Origin: Myrica gale
Taxonomy: Eukaryota; Streptophyta; Magnoliopsida; Fagales; Myricaceae
Assembly (NCBI GenBank): GCA_963930655.1
Contig: OZ005605.1
Coordinates: 7,509,501 to 7,573,500 of the forward strand
Length of the DNA stretch: 64,000 bases
Reading direction: 5' to 3'
The notes under the pieces are model-generated. The model was not told the DNA's origin. It made no database searches and saw only the letters and a list, made by a program, of their open reading frames with translations. This document shows positions 11,901-22,164 of this stretch, in pieces. The first letter of the stretch is position 1. Each line of letters begins with the position of its first letter. The position numbers and the translations under genes were made by a program.

Positions 11901-12257
11901 TAAGCGCAAAAGGCACTCGAAGGAGTAGTGGAACCAACCATCACTACCATAGGGCTCTAGTGCCTGGAAAATTATGGGTATGTGGTCGTAATTGCAGTTT
12001 GTACTTGATAGTTAGTTTTTGGCAGATTCCTCTAATTGCTCTGGCGTATGCGAGTATCTAACAAATGGAGGTCATATGTGAATTGCACTATTGGGTGGTT
12101 TACTGGTCTTACCATTATGTTTTCTTGGTCCCTCTGTTATTTATAAATTTTCTGTCTCTTTGTAGGATCAAAACATCAGTCCCATCAAGATTACATGGAG
12201 AAGGCTGATAAAGCACGGAGTCAAAGACTTTCTTCCGGTGCCTCTTCTGCCAAATGA
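8972..12257 (+). CDS. Small single-pass membrane protein, two exons, 84 residues
   Basis: Exon 1 is 8972-9134 and exon 2 is 12166-12257. The intron begins GTTCGT and ends TTTGTAG, and a glycine codon is split across it. The spliced frame starts MSSEGKPNG, has a glycine run (residues 13-17), then FRSRVEHYLYSGEKKHVVAG, one membrane segment at about residues 33-52 (VVAGIAIISVIFGVPWYLM), and a hydrophilic tail HQSHQDYMEKADKARSQRL ending SSAK. The MSSEGK start is chosen because the frame with this N-terminus continues without a stop into exon 2. From memory, this architecture belongs to a small, uncharacterised plant protein family; no biochemical function is assigned. The basic residues before the membrane segment are compatible with an organellar or ER tail. 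The 3-kb intron is swollen by transposons. It is the only intact gene recognised here. Confidence 0.85.
9430..9565 (+). mobile_element. Possible LTR fragment in the intron
   Basis: Repeated 'agttagtt' words, a 'tgtatataaacc' TATA-like box and an adjoining 'ttcattcggtaataata' resemble the promoter part of a plant Copia LTR. No ends or target-site duplication were found. Confidence 0.3.
9759..9927 (+). mobile_element. 5'-truncated LINE with poly(A) tail
   Basis: About 170 bp ending in an A-tract and flanked by AAGGCCCTTAACATC (9744-9758) and AAGGCCCATAACATC (9928-9942), a 15-bp duplication with one mismatch. Long, variable duplications plus a 3' A-tail are the hallmark of target-primed LINE insertion. 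Only the 3' untranslated end of the LINE is present. Confidence 0.8.
10405..10602. mobile_element. hAT-type MITE with perfect 8-bp target-site duplication
   Basis: 198 bp, starting CAGGGACGAATC and ending GGCTTCGTCCCTG, so the termini share CAGGGACGAA. Both flanks are TTTGTAAC (10397-10404 and 10603-10610). The interior carries long C/G runs next to the left terminus and a 25-bp unit (GCTTATAATTGTATTCCGGC plus a C run) repeated twice. It lies in the intron of the small membrane-protein gene. Confidence 0.9.
11387..11560. repeat. 18-G homopolymer and adjoining C-rich transposon-like sequence
   Basis: A run of 18 G at 11387-11404 is followed by 'gcaaaatg', and at 11476-11486 by 'caattttgccccc', an inverted partner. 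The C-rich block continues to about 11510. This suggests a degraded inverted-repeat element whose left end expanded into poly-G. The run is also a likely sequencing-error site and could form a G-quadruplex. Confidence 0.35.
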
Positions 12258-13216
12258 TTTTCACGCCTTCTGGTGAACAGGGTGGTTTTTAGTGGGCATT
12301 TTCACAGTTAAAAGGTACAATAAGCTTTTCTTGTTTGGCAATATCCTTCTCCTTCAACCTTGTAAAAGCAGTAGGCTTCTGTTTGTCCATGAGGAATGCT
12401 TGTGGAACTTCCAAAATTTAAAAAAGGAAAATTACTCAAGACAAACGCTGACAAAACTGGTCAGACTACTTTTATCTGAACAGGAAGCTCATTTCTGTTA
12501 AAAGTTCAAAATTGTCTCAACTCAGTTTGGTGTGTGGCAAGGTGTCAAACTTGTATAGTTTATCCTCATTTAGCCTAGGGGATAACATCAAGTAGTTGAT
12601 CCAACAATTTAACAACATTGTGATTGGACATGTATTATTTATCAGAGCTTGTCACTTGAATTTCAACTGAATGGGTGGCATTAATTTGGAAATGAAACCC
12701 CAATCGTAATGGCTCATGCACGTTCCCTTCTACTTGTAGAAATGTATTCTATGACTAACACAGTATTAATAAATCTTGCATTCCTCTACATTTTAATCTG
12801 TGTTTTTTTTGTTGTTGGAGTGGAATGGGGATATTATAACCTCCCTACCTTGATCCTCCGTTACGAGAGATGGAAAGAGCAGGGATTGGGAGGAAATGAA
12901 CGAATTTTAGATGTAGACATCTAAAATTACCTGGCTCTCATATAGTTGTACAGAGAGAATGAAGGTTAGAGGTATTTCTGTCTGCCTGCCTGCGTTCCTG
13001 CCTTAAAAGCTGGGGAAGTTTAGAATACATACGCAAATTTGGGAAGAGCGAGGGAGGTATGATCCGTCGTTTATACTAGGGGGTTTGTTTCCTTTGTGAG
13101 AATTTGTCCGGAATAGTTCACTTTAAAGAATTCGTGAAGTTAGTTTGACAAGATATTAATTTTTTTCAGTGTCAATATTCTTTTTTTTTTTCGATTAGTT
13201 CGGTATAATATTTTGG
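12258..13216. other. 3' UTR and downstream flank of the small membrane-protein gene
   Basis: The first few hundred bases are the likely 3' untranslated region. Open frames at 12292-12501 and 12709-12924 have no recognisable domain and no splice partner. No repeat boundary was seen before the long-inverted-repeat element. Confidence 0.4.
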
Positions 13217-13527
13217 CGACTTGGCAGTTTAGTCTTTAGATTTTACCACATTTTACTTTTAATTTTATAGATTTCAATTTTCAAAATTCTAGTCCTGAAT
13301 TTTTTTACTTTTGACGAAAGAACCTTTTCGTCAAGGTTCTATCTGTCTCTCTAACGGTAGCCCCTATCACATCAGCATGATGTACACGTGGCATAACTAT
13401 AACACCACATCATTTCCAGCTCAGCCTCTGCCACGGAATTTCCAAGTGAGCAAAAAAAACTGTGTTGGTCTCAATCCACGGCGTAGATTAAAGCCTTGGT
13501 CTTTTTACATAAACGCGTCGTCAATGA

Positions 13528-13745
13528 ATGAATGCCGTAGTTTATTCCTATCATTGAAAAAGATTTATGGAATGGAACCCACGTCCTTTTGTTGTGTTTT
13601 GGGTTATTGGGGCCTACTTGAAGAAGCAGAGGAAGTGATCAACAAAATGTTTGGATACAACCGTTGGAAAACATTGTTTGGCAAGCTTTGCTTGATAGTT
13701 GTAGAATTCGTTTGAATAAAGCCATTGGAAAACGGGTTGTGAAAC
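13528..13745 (+). pseudogene. Captured PPR (E-domain end) gene fragment
   Basis: Reads SLKKIYGMEPTSFCCVLGYW then GLLEEAEEVINKM, equivalent to the '..YGIEPT..HYACVVDLLGRAG.LEEAEE.INKMP' block of PLS-type PPR proteins. Another frame then gives LLDSCRIRLNKAIGKRVVKL, the usual next block, so there is a frameshift near 13675. PLS PPR proteins edit organellar transcripts. This piece is internal and broken, without start or stop of its own. Confidence 0.65.
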
Positions 13746-13764
13746 TTATATTTGTTGTGGAGTA

Positions 13765-14073
13765 TGTTAGAGTCTCATATTGATTATGAACCATTTAATC
13801 TTGTGCTTCATATACATGTTGTGTCACCTCTTTCCATTGCCAATTGGTTTTAGGATGAAACTTGACATGGTATTAGAGCAAACTATTTTTGAGTTTGGCC
13901 CATTTGTTTGTATTCTCCATTATTGTCCACGTGCATGGATCATGTTCATTCGGCCTGCACGTGAGGGAGAGTGTTAGAGTCCCACATTGATTAATGACCG
14001 TTTAATCTTGTGCTTCATATACCTGTTGGGCCACCTCTTCCCATTGCCAATTGGTTTGGGATGAAACTTGACA
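13765..14073 (+). mobile_element. TRIM retrotransposon (terminal-repeat retrotransposon in miniature)
   Basis: Two direct repeats of about 103 bp (13765-13867 and 13972-14073), both starting TGTTAGAGTC and ending CTTGACA. Directly after the first is TGGTATTAGAGCAAAC, a primer-binding site matching initiator tRNA-Met, and directly before the second is a purine tract (GTGAGGGAGAG). Flanks GAGTA (13760-13764) and GAGCA (14074-14078) are a 5-bp duplication with one mismatch. There is no coding region, as expected for a TRIM. Confidence 0.85.
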
Positions 14074-15023
14074 GAGCATGATCCATCTACATACATACTT
14101 GAGTCAAATCTTTTACCATATGAAAATAAAGTTGGGGGAACATGACCGTCTTCTGATTCTGGTATGCATTCTGCAAAATTTGAAACCATAGAAACCAATG
14201 CCCAGGCGGGAAAAATATAACTGCTTCTGCATCCTGTAATTTCTTGTAATAAATTGAATATCTTGGTCAAGTGTTCACCAGGACAACATCAAAAGAGTTC
14301 AAACATTCTTCGTATGTGAGGATGATGTTCTGCAACCTATCTCTACAAAAGAATCACCCAGAGTTGACTAGTTGAAGAATCAAGCTTTGTCAAATTGTTT
14401 CAGTCCAGTGTTTTTTGATATGGAAGAGATCGCAATTGATTCATTTCATAAGAATTCCATTTTTTCAGTATGTACCGTGACTGAGCTAATTTTATTTGTG
14501 AAACGATAACGACTAATTTTCTCTATCAGGATTTAGGTTTCTTACAAAAAAAAAAAAGAAAAAAAAAAGTAAGGAACACTTGCAGGCTATTCGAATACTT
14601 GTTTGGTTTAGAAAAAAGGTGTATCACACTTGTCAAAAATGGTGTCATTTTGGAGCTAAAAGAGTGAAGACGTGAAACACTGTCGTTTAGAGAGGCTACT
14701 GAGTTCTCTGTTGATCTGGCGCTGTCATTAAGGAGACAGACAGAACCTTGACGAAAGGGTTCTTTTATCAAAAATAGAAAATTTAAGAATTAAAATTTTA
14801 AAAATTGAAATTGAACGACTATAAAGTAAAAGGTGGTAAAATTTAATGATTAAAATGTCAATTTCTTTAATTTTTTCTAATGGAATACCTTGGGTAAGGA
14901 TGGTTTCTTAAATCAATCCTTCTGTCAATTTGCTGCTAAATTTTGGACATAAAATGCTGATGTCCACATCACATGCAACAAGGAAATTGAGTCAATAAGG
15001 TAAACAAATTATAATAAAAATAA

Positions 15024-15277
15024 GGGTTAAATGCATGTCATGCCCCTGTGGTATGCGGTAATAGCAAATATGCCCCTGAGGTAAACAAAGTCATTTTCAT
15101 ACCCATGAGGTAAACATTCAGGAGCAAATATGCCCTTTCATACCCCTGAGGTAAACATAACGGAATGACATATTTGTTCCTGAATGTTTACCTCAGGGGT
15201 ATGAAAATGACTTTGTTTACCTCATGGGCATATTTGCTATTACCGCATACCACAGGGGCATGACATGCATTTAACCC
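15024..15277. repeat. Foldback element, family 2 (near-perfect palindrome)
   Basis: 254 bp starting GGGTTAAATGCATGTCATGC and ending with its reverse complement. The two arms match almost completely through to the centre, so the DNA can form a long hairpin. Both flanks are TAAAAATAA (15015-15023 and 15278-15286), a perfect 9-bp target-site duplication as made by Mutator-like transposases. No coding capacity. Confidence 0.9.
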
Positions 15278-15697
15278 TAAAAATAATATGATCACTAAGT
15301 TTATATCACGCTGACGATTTAGTCACTAGGTTTAATTTTTTTAGCTTATGGTCACTGATTTCATACCCGTGTGATGATCTGGTCCTACCGTCACTTTTCC
15401 GTTGCTCTTCTAACGGAATGTGATGCCACATCATCTTTTGCCCAGTTAGTGCCTACTAACATGATTAAGCAGCTTGGTCACCTTAATGAATCAAAAAGCA
15501 AAGCTTCAGCCTTAGTCCTCCTCCATTCTCTGAGCGCAGCACCCTATTTAACTTGATTTCACAGAAACCTCACTCAACTCTACTAAATCAAACCAAAATT
15601 TCTCCAGCTCGAGATAAACTGCAATTTTCCTAAGTTAAAAAAAAAAAAACAAAACGACAACGAAAGAGGGAGAGAAACTTTTTATCACAGTAAAAGC

Positions 15698-15790
15698 TCA
15701 TTCTGGAAATCTGGAATGAGTCACGAGCACAGCCAATCGTTCAACGAGTTTTTCTGCAATGAGCTTCTTGTGCGCTGACAACACCAGACC
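15698..15790 (-). pseudogene. Captured 3'-terminal exon of an unrecognised gene
   Basis: After an acceptor-like 'gctttgcag', the minus strand reads LVLSAHKKLIAEKLVERLAV then a short tail to a TGA stop. The frame is clean, leucine/lysine-rich and likely helical. I do not recognise the source gene. It lies inside the long-inverted-repeat element and may have been joined originally to the acidic piece at 21168-21365, now 5 kb away because of the Copia insertion. Confidence 0.35.
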
Positions 15791-16371
15791 CTGCAAAGCA
15801 ATGCAAACTTCAGATGAATCCCTCTGTATTAAGAGAAATTGTCGAAAAACAATGGGTCCAGCTTACAAGTAATGGTTGTTTAAGCTCGGTTACTCAAACT
15901 CGTGTCTGGCTCTCGAGCTCGAACATTTATTATATGAATTAAAAGCGTCAGTATAAGAAAACCAACAGATTAGACCGTACAACTTAAACTCCTAACTCAA
16001 AATCAAAGATTAAACCAAATGATCAAAATCAAACCACAGATTTTTACCCAGAGATTAAACCAACAAAAAATCTGTCCATACCTGGAGATGGAGAGGAGAG
16101 TATTTCCAGGGAAAGAAATAGGAAGAAGGTAGAAGGAAATAGGAATACCTGGAGCTGTTTATACTACAGAATGAACCTCCTTCAATGAAGAAGTAGACAA
16201 CTTCCTTCAACCTCTAGACTTCACGTTGCTCTTCTTCTTCTTCCAATTTTTCTTTTTCTACATTTACTTATAATTTACCTGGAGTTGTTTACATTTCCAG
16301 AGAAGTAGAAATAGAAATACCTGGGAAATAGGAATATCAGGAGAGGAGAGCGTTTTCAGGGAAATAGAAAT

Positions 16372-16644
16372 TGTTGGAAAAAATGAAAAGAGCAGATTGG
16401 TATTTGTGGAAAAACAGAGTATGCAAGGAGAACTTTCAAACAAAGAGTTGCTTTGATTGATTCTAGAGGTTCTTCGTTACACATCCAAGAAATACAGATA
16501 TATAGGACTCTTTGAAAACACAGAACATTCAATCAAAAAACTATTTCCAAGAAGCTCATTAACAACTTAAGCTAAAAATACCAAACTAGACTAAAAATAG
16601 TCTTTATTGAAAAACTGCATCATTAATATGCATCAGCTTCAATA
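16372..16644 (-). repeat. 3' LTR of the Copia element
   Basis: Direct repeat of 20650-20922. It contains a TATA-like 'ctatatatctg' (minus strand). The purine tract lies directly inside it at 16645-16660. Confidence 0.9.
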
Positions 16645-19600
16645 CTCCTCCTTGATGCATTTTTCAGTAACTCCAAGCATCATTCTTAGCAGCTGAAACT
16701 TGTCTCTAGGAAGAGCTTTTGTGAAAATATCAGCAACTTGTTCTTTAGAACTGCAGAACTTGAGTTCAATTTCACCGCTTGCTTCAACTTCTCTCAAGAA
16801 ATGATACTTGATTGCAATGTGTTTAGTTCGGCTATGATAGACTGGATTTTTAGCTATTGCAATTGCAGATTTATTATCACAATAAATCTCCACAAGTTTC
16901 TGCTGTATTGCTCCCATATCTTCTAGGATTCTGCTAAGCCAAATGGCTTGGTTGACAGCACCAGCAGCTGCAACGTACTCAGCTTCAGCAGTTGACTGAG
17001 CAACCGTAGCTTGCTTCTTTGATCCCCAAGAAAACACCCCAGATCCCAGATTAAAGCAATATCCTGAAGTGCTCCTCATGTCATCAAGTGAACCAGCCCA
17101 ATCACTGTCAGTAAAGCCAGTTAATTTTGAGTGGGGACATGAATTGAACAAAATACCAAAATCCATAGTTCCCTGCACATATCTTAGAACTCGTTTAGCA
17201 GCACCAAAATGAACTTGGCTTGGACTTTGCATAAACTTGGACAACATACTAGTAGCAAACATAATGTCTGGTCGTGTAGCAGTTAGATATAGCAAACTGC
17301 CAACTAAACTTCTGTAAGCTGCAGCATTAGCCTTCTTTGTCCCATCTTCTTTCTTCAGCTTCTCATTTGCAATAGGTGTTGCTACTGATTTGCATCCGAT
17401 CATTTTGAATTTCTTCAAAAGATCTTCTGCATACTTTCTTTGTGATATGAAAATGCCTTCTTTTTGACAAACCTCCATTCCAAGAAAGTAATGCATTAAA
17501 CCCAAGTCACTCATTTTGAAAGTATTCATCATATCGTGCTTGAATTCTTTTATCACTTCTAAATCATTTCTTGTGACAATCAGATCATCAACATATAATG
17601 AAACTATGAGAAGAGTTTTACCCTTGAGTTTCACATAGAGTGTAGGCTCACTCATGCTCCTTTTGAAGCCTTGATCACAGAAATATCCATCAATTCTTCC
17701 ATACCAGGCTCGGGGTGCCTGTTTAAGCCCATATAGAGCCTTTTTCAGTTGAAGCACTTTCCCTTTTTCTCTTTCAAAACCTTCTGGTTGATCAACATAG
17801 ACTTCTTCTTCAAGAACACCATTGAGGAATGCAGACTTGACATCAAGTTGAAAAATATTCCAACTTTTCTAGGCTGCAAGTGCAACAAGAGTTCGGATTG
17901 TGTCTAGCCGGGCAACGGGTGCAAAAGTCTCGTTGTAATCAATCCCTGGCTGTTGTGAATAACCTTTAGCAACCAACCTTGCTTTGCATTTGTTTAAAGT
18001 GCCATCAGAGTTAAGTTTTCTTTTGAAAATCCACTTCACCCCAATAACTTCTTTGCTGTCAGGACAAGAGACCAGCTCCCATGTATCATTTTTTTCTATC
18101 ATTCTGATCTCCTCCTCCATTGCATCTGCCCAGATTTTTTCTTTCACAACAGCTACATAATTTTCAAGCTCTACAGAGGAGTAATTGCAAGATTCATAAA
18201 TCTCATTTAGAGACCTTTGTCTTTTAGGTGGAGACTCGGGTGATGAATTTTCTAGTGAAGAAGATTCATCAAAGCTGCTTCCAGATCTATGTGATGAAGT
18301 TGGAGTCATGTGAATGTCTTCATGACCTGCATTTTCTTCATCTTCTTCAGTTTCTCCTCTTTCTGGTATAAGAACAACTTGATTGGACTTCTTTTCTTCT
18401 TCCCAATTCCAAGTGGCTTGTTCGTCAAACTCAACATTTCTACTTGTGACTAGCTGCTTTGTCTCCAAGTTATAGAGTCTATACCCCTTAGATTGAGTGC
18501 TATATCCAAGAAAAACTCCTTTCTCAGATTTTGTTTCAAGCTTGTGCCTCTTCTGTGAAGGAACATGAATATAACCAATGCAGCCGAAAACTTTTAGATG
18601 ACTTGCAGTAGGCTTTTTATCACTCCAAGCCTCAATAGGAGTTCGATTAGGAACAACTTTCGTTGGACATCTATTGAGTAAATAGATTGCTGTGTTGACA
18701 GCCTCTGCCCAAAACATTTTGGGAAGACCTTTTTGCAATAACATTGATCTGGCCATCTCCATCACTGTCCTATTCTTCCTCTCAGAAACTCCATTTTGCT
18801 GTGGAGTGTAGGCTACTGTCAACTGATGCTCCAGCCCCTCTTCTTTGCAAAAATCATCAAACTTCCTTGAGTTAAACCCTGTTCCTCTATCACTTCTCAA
18901 AGTCTTGATTTTGCAACCACTCTAGTTTTCAACCAGCAGTTTGTATTTCTTGAAAATTTCAAAAACTTCTGATTTCTCTTTAAAAAAATAGACCCATGTC
19001 ATTCTTGAAAAATCATCTATAAACAAGATGAAATACCTGTTTTGGCTTTGAGAAGGTGTCCTCATGGGACCACACACGTCTGTATGCACAAGCTCCAAAA
19101 CTTTCTTTGCTCTCCAAGCTTCTCCAGTAGGAAAAGTGTGTCGATGTTGCTTTCCCAGCATGCACCCTTCACATATGGGCATGTTCTGATCTAAGAGAGG
19201 CAAATCTCTTATCATATTTTTCTGATTCAGCAATCTCAGTGCATTGAGGTTGTAATGACCAAACCTTTGATGCCATAGAGTTGTATCATCAATTTTAGCT
19301 ATCATAGCCTTCGGGTAATGCCAGAACATGGGAAAATTTCTGCAATTTCCCATTCTTACTTCAGCCACTTCTTGATTATTGTTCTTTAAATCACAAATGG
19401 TGTACATCTCTCCTTCAAAATGTAAAGAATACCCATTTTGCATCATTTGTCCGACACTTAGAAGGCTTTGAGCAAGACTTGGAACAAGTAGGACATCCTT
19501 GATAAATCTGGTTCCTTTCTTGGTTTCCATAGCAACTGTGCCTCTCCCTTTTGCTTCCACCAGTTCACCATTTCCCAGTTTGATCTTCACATTAACATTG

Positions 19601-20612
19601 CCATCAATCTGTAAGAACAAACTTGCATCTGGTGTCATGTGATTGCTGCACCCACTGTCGAGAAACCACTCTTTCTTCTGTTCAGTAGCTGCTTGACAAG
19701 CAAAGAATAAATGCTCATCTTTGTCTTCTGTAAAGTTGGCTTGTTGATTCTTGTCTTTGAACCGACAATCCTTCTCTACATGGCCAAACTTCTTGCAATT
19801 CGTACATTGAGGCTTCCCACGATGAAAGCAATCCTTCTCCAAATGATTAATCTTCTTGCAGATTCCACAAGGTGGAAATTCTCCTTTCGAAGCTCCCTTC
19901 TTCTGAGAACTTTCTCCTCCTTTTGCTATGCCTTTGGACTTCCTTTTGAAATCTTTTTGCTTCTGATTTTTCAGATTGACTTTTAGCTGGAATGCATTTT
20001 CTAGAGAGGCTTCACTCCTTCTGTCAATTCTTTGTTCATGGGCATTTAATGATCCCATTAACTCAGTGACAGTTAAGGTTGAAAGATTCCTGGATTCTTC
20101 GATTGCAGCAACCACATGGTCATATTTTTCTGTTAAGCTAATAAGGATCTTCTGGACAATTCTTGCATCAGATAGCTCTTCTCCATAAGCACGCATCTGA
20201 TTTACAACCTCTATGAGTCTGGAGCAATAATCTTTTGAAGTCTCCGAATCTTTCATCTTGAGGTTTTCAAGTTCTCTTCTTAGCCCTTGAAGCTTGATTG
20301 TCTTGACTTTTGCATTTCCTTGAAACTCCTGCTGTAGAATCTCCCAGGTCTGCTTTGAAGTTGTGGCTCTCATCAATCTTGGAAAGATTGCTTCACTAAC
20401 AGCTTGCTGCAGAGTAAACAAGGTTTTAGCATCTCTTTGCTTATCAATCTTGTTTTGGTTGATTCTGAAGTGCCTTCTACAGGGGCAGAAATGCCACTTT
20501 CAACATCCCAAAGATCAAGTGATAGGAAGAGAGTATTCATCTTGATACTCCAATAATCGTAATTCCCACCACCAAATATAGGAACTGTGGTAGAAGAACT
20601 AAGAGCAGCCAT
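16639..20612 (-). pseudogene. Copia gag-pol polyprotein with one frameshift and two in-frame stops
   Basis: Start ATG at 20612 opens MAALSSST. Domains in order: UBN2-type Gag, two CCHC knuckles (CGICKKINHLEKDC and CTNCKKFGHVEKDC), aspartic protease (WFLDSGCSNHM), GAG-pre-integrase HH-CC (LWHQRFGHYN, CEGCMLGKQ), integrase core (HTDVCGPM, FIDDFSRMTW, TPQQNGVSERKN), reverse transcriptase (GVKWIFKRKL, LYVDDLIV) and RNase H (GFTDSDWAG, ATVAQSTAEAEYVA). The order protease-integrase-RT-RNase H defines Copia. Lesions: a frameshift in Gag near 20470, a TAG codon at 18922-18924 between the integrase motifs and RSDRGTGF, and a TAG at 17869-17871 inside RT. The frame otherwise continues unbroken, which fits the nearly identical LTRs. 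Confidence 0.93.
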
Positions 20613-20649
20613 AACGCCCTTTACAGATCGAATAACCTCTAATACCAAA

Positions 20650-20922
20650 TGTTGGAAAAAATGAAAAGAGCAGATTGATATTTGTGGAAAAACAGAGTAT
20701 GCAAGGAGAACTTTCAAACAAAGAGTTGCTTTGATTGATTCTAGAGGTTCTTCGTTACACATCCAAGAAATACAGATATATAGGACTCTTTGAAAACACA
20801 GAACATTCAATCAAAAAACTATTTCCAAGAAGCTCATTAACAGCTTAAGCTAAAAATACCAAACTAGACTAAAAATAGTCTTTATTGAAAAACTGCATCA
20901 TTAATATGCATCAGCTTCAATA
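20650..20922 (-). repeat. 5' LTR of the Copia element
   Basis: Direct repeat of 16372-16644 with about two substitutions. The primer-binding site lies just inside it at about 20636-20649. Confidence 0.9.
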
Positions 20923-21167
20923 GAAATACCTGGAGCTATTTACTTTTCCAGGGAAAGAACTAGAAAGAAGGGACCTTGGAGTTGTGGGGTTGAGTACAGA
21001 AATAAGATGCAGCGACAGAGAGGAGAAGGACATTCCTTCTTCGTTAACGTGCAGCGTGGAGTGGATGGGAAAATATGGTAGAAAGGTGATGAAGGCTCGA
21101 GATATTGTCGAGAGAAAAGAACCAAAGAGTTAAGGCAACTAAAGACATTTTCATCCTTTCCTGGAAA

Positions 21168-21365
21168 TCAAAACAGTGAGCCTTTCTCCGTATCGGCAGC
21201 AACTTGTTCTTCTTCTTCAGAAGATTCCTCGTCTCTGATAACGTAAGTTGGGTTGTTGTCATTAGACTCATTACCGTCATCACACAAAGAGAGCGATGAG
21301 TTTTCCCGCTGGAATATTAGCAGGAAAAGAGGGTGCGTATTTTTTCCATGAATCCAAAACTGCAT
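21168..21365 (-). pseudogene. Captured acidic coding piece, unrecognised
   Basis: A 65-codon minus-strand frame ending in an acidic run (RDEESSEEEEQVAADTEKG), close to the right arm of the long-inverted-repeat element. GC content and codon pattern look more exon-like than the neighbours. It has no recognisable domain and no obvious start or splice context. A captured gene piece is one reading; chance is another. Confidence 0.3.
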
Positions 21366-21599
21366 CGTTTTACATTGCAGATCTGTACTGGGCTGCTGAC
21401 GTGGATTAATGAAGGTGAGCTGACAAAGATGTTGACGTGTTCGTGAATTCCGTTAGAAGAGCAAACGGAAGAGTGACGGTAGGACTAGATTGTCACACAG
21501 GTATGAACTCAGTGACCGCAAAAAAATGAAACATAGTGACTAAATTTTCAGCATGACATAAACCTAGTCACAAAATTGCCAATTTCTCTAAAATAAATT

Positions 21600-22160
21600 G
21601 TAATTTACTAGTTCAATAAGGAAATAAATTATAACAAAATATTGAATTATATGAGAAAAATATAAACAAAAATACTAGAAAAAAAATTAAACTCAAAAGA
21701 ATTAAATGAATAACTTGAAAATACACAACAAAGAGACGAAAAAAATTAGTAAAAATTAAAGAGAAAAACATTGCAAAAGAAGACATAAAATTGAAATACA
21801 TCCTACGAGGTAAATTAAGTACAAAAGAAAAGTCAACCAACTAAATAAAATGGAAGAAAAGTATGACTCTCCCCATTAAAAAATAGGAAACCTAATAAAT
21901 TATAAATAACAAAAATAAAAGTAAAGCAAATAAAAAAATGTAATAACAAATTCAAGAAAAAAAAACAGAAAATGGAAAAAAATGTAAATCGTTTTAGGAA
22001 AGGTATAACCCTCCAACTTTTAAAAAAGAGCAAAAAACCTAACCGAAATATTAAAAAAGAAAATAATGAAAACTCGAAATAACATATCCAAAAATAAAAT
22101 AAATAACAAAAAATACACAAAGAAAGAAAGAAAAAAATAAACTCCAAATATAAAAATAGT
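21600..22160. other. A-rich low-complexity stretch
   Basis: Over 500 bp composed largely of A with scattered short T/G words on the plus strand. Long T-rich frames on the other strand are an artefact of this composition. It lies where the Gypsy element's pol would be expected, so it may mark a deletion junction filled with simple sequence. Confidence 0.45.
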
Positions 22161-22164
22161 AAAA

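Larger units (their letters stand above)
13217..14866. mobile_element. Long-terminal-inverted-repeat element carrying a PPR gene fragment (Pack-MULE-like)
   Basis: The left arm (about 13220-13350) and the reverse complement of 14730-14866 are similar over about 140 bp, sharing 'ttttaccac.ttttac', 'tttcaatttt.aaaatt', 'gaaagaacc.tttcgtcaagg' and 'ttctgtctgtctc'. The outer ends and target-site duplication were not fixed. Between the arms are part of a PPR gene (13528-13745) and a TRIM retrotransposon. Long terminal repeats plus a captured gene fragment suggest a Mutator-like Pack-MULE. Confidence 0.6.
16372..20922 (-). mobile_element. Nearly complete Copia LTR retrotransposon
   Basis: Two 273-bp LTRs (16372-16644 and 20650-20922) start TGTTGG on the plus strand and end TTCAATA, so in element orientation they run TATTG to CCAACA. 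Flanks are both GAAAT (16367-16371 and 20923-20927). By eye the LTRs differ at about two positions, implying recent insertion. In element orientation the first LTR is followed by TTTGGTATTAGAGG, an initiator-tRNA-Met-type primer-binding site, and the last LTR is preceded by the purine tract CAAGGAGGAG. The polyprotein fills the interior but has three lesions, so the copy would need proteins from another element to move. Confidence 0.95.
15288..21572. mobile_element. Long-inverted-repeat element with captured gene pieces, split by a Copia insertion
   Basis: The left arm (about 15290-15440) and the reverse complement of 21420-21572 share long blocks: 'tttagtcacta.gttt', 'ggtcactga.ttcatacc.gtgtga', 'ggtcctaccgtcac.cttccg' and 'gctcttctaacggaat'. 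Between the arms, apart from the Copia element, are short exon-like pieces on the minus strand and several copies of 'atacctggag(c/t)tgttta'. The arms are about 150-180 bp, Mutator-like in style. Exact ends and target-site duplication were not resolved. Confidence 0.6.

Noticed and set aside
12709..12924. 71-codon frame with a hydrophobic centre
   Set aside because: No start context, no homologous pattern, and it lies in the downstream flank of a gene on the same strand.
13974..14270. 98-codon minus-strand frame
   Set aside because: It overlaps the TRIM LTR and the remainder of the long-inverted-repeat element, and has no domain and no start context.
21613..22147. Phe-rich membrane-like minus-strand frames
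   Set aside because: They arise from an A-rich low-complexity block; composition explains the hydrophobicity.
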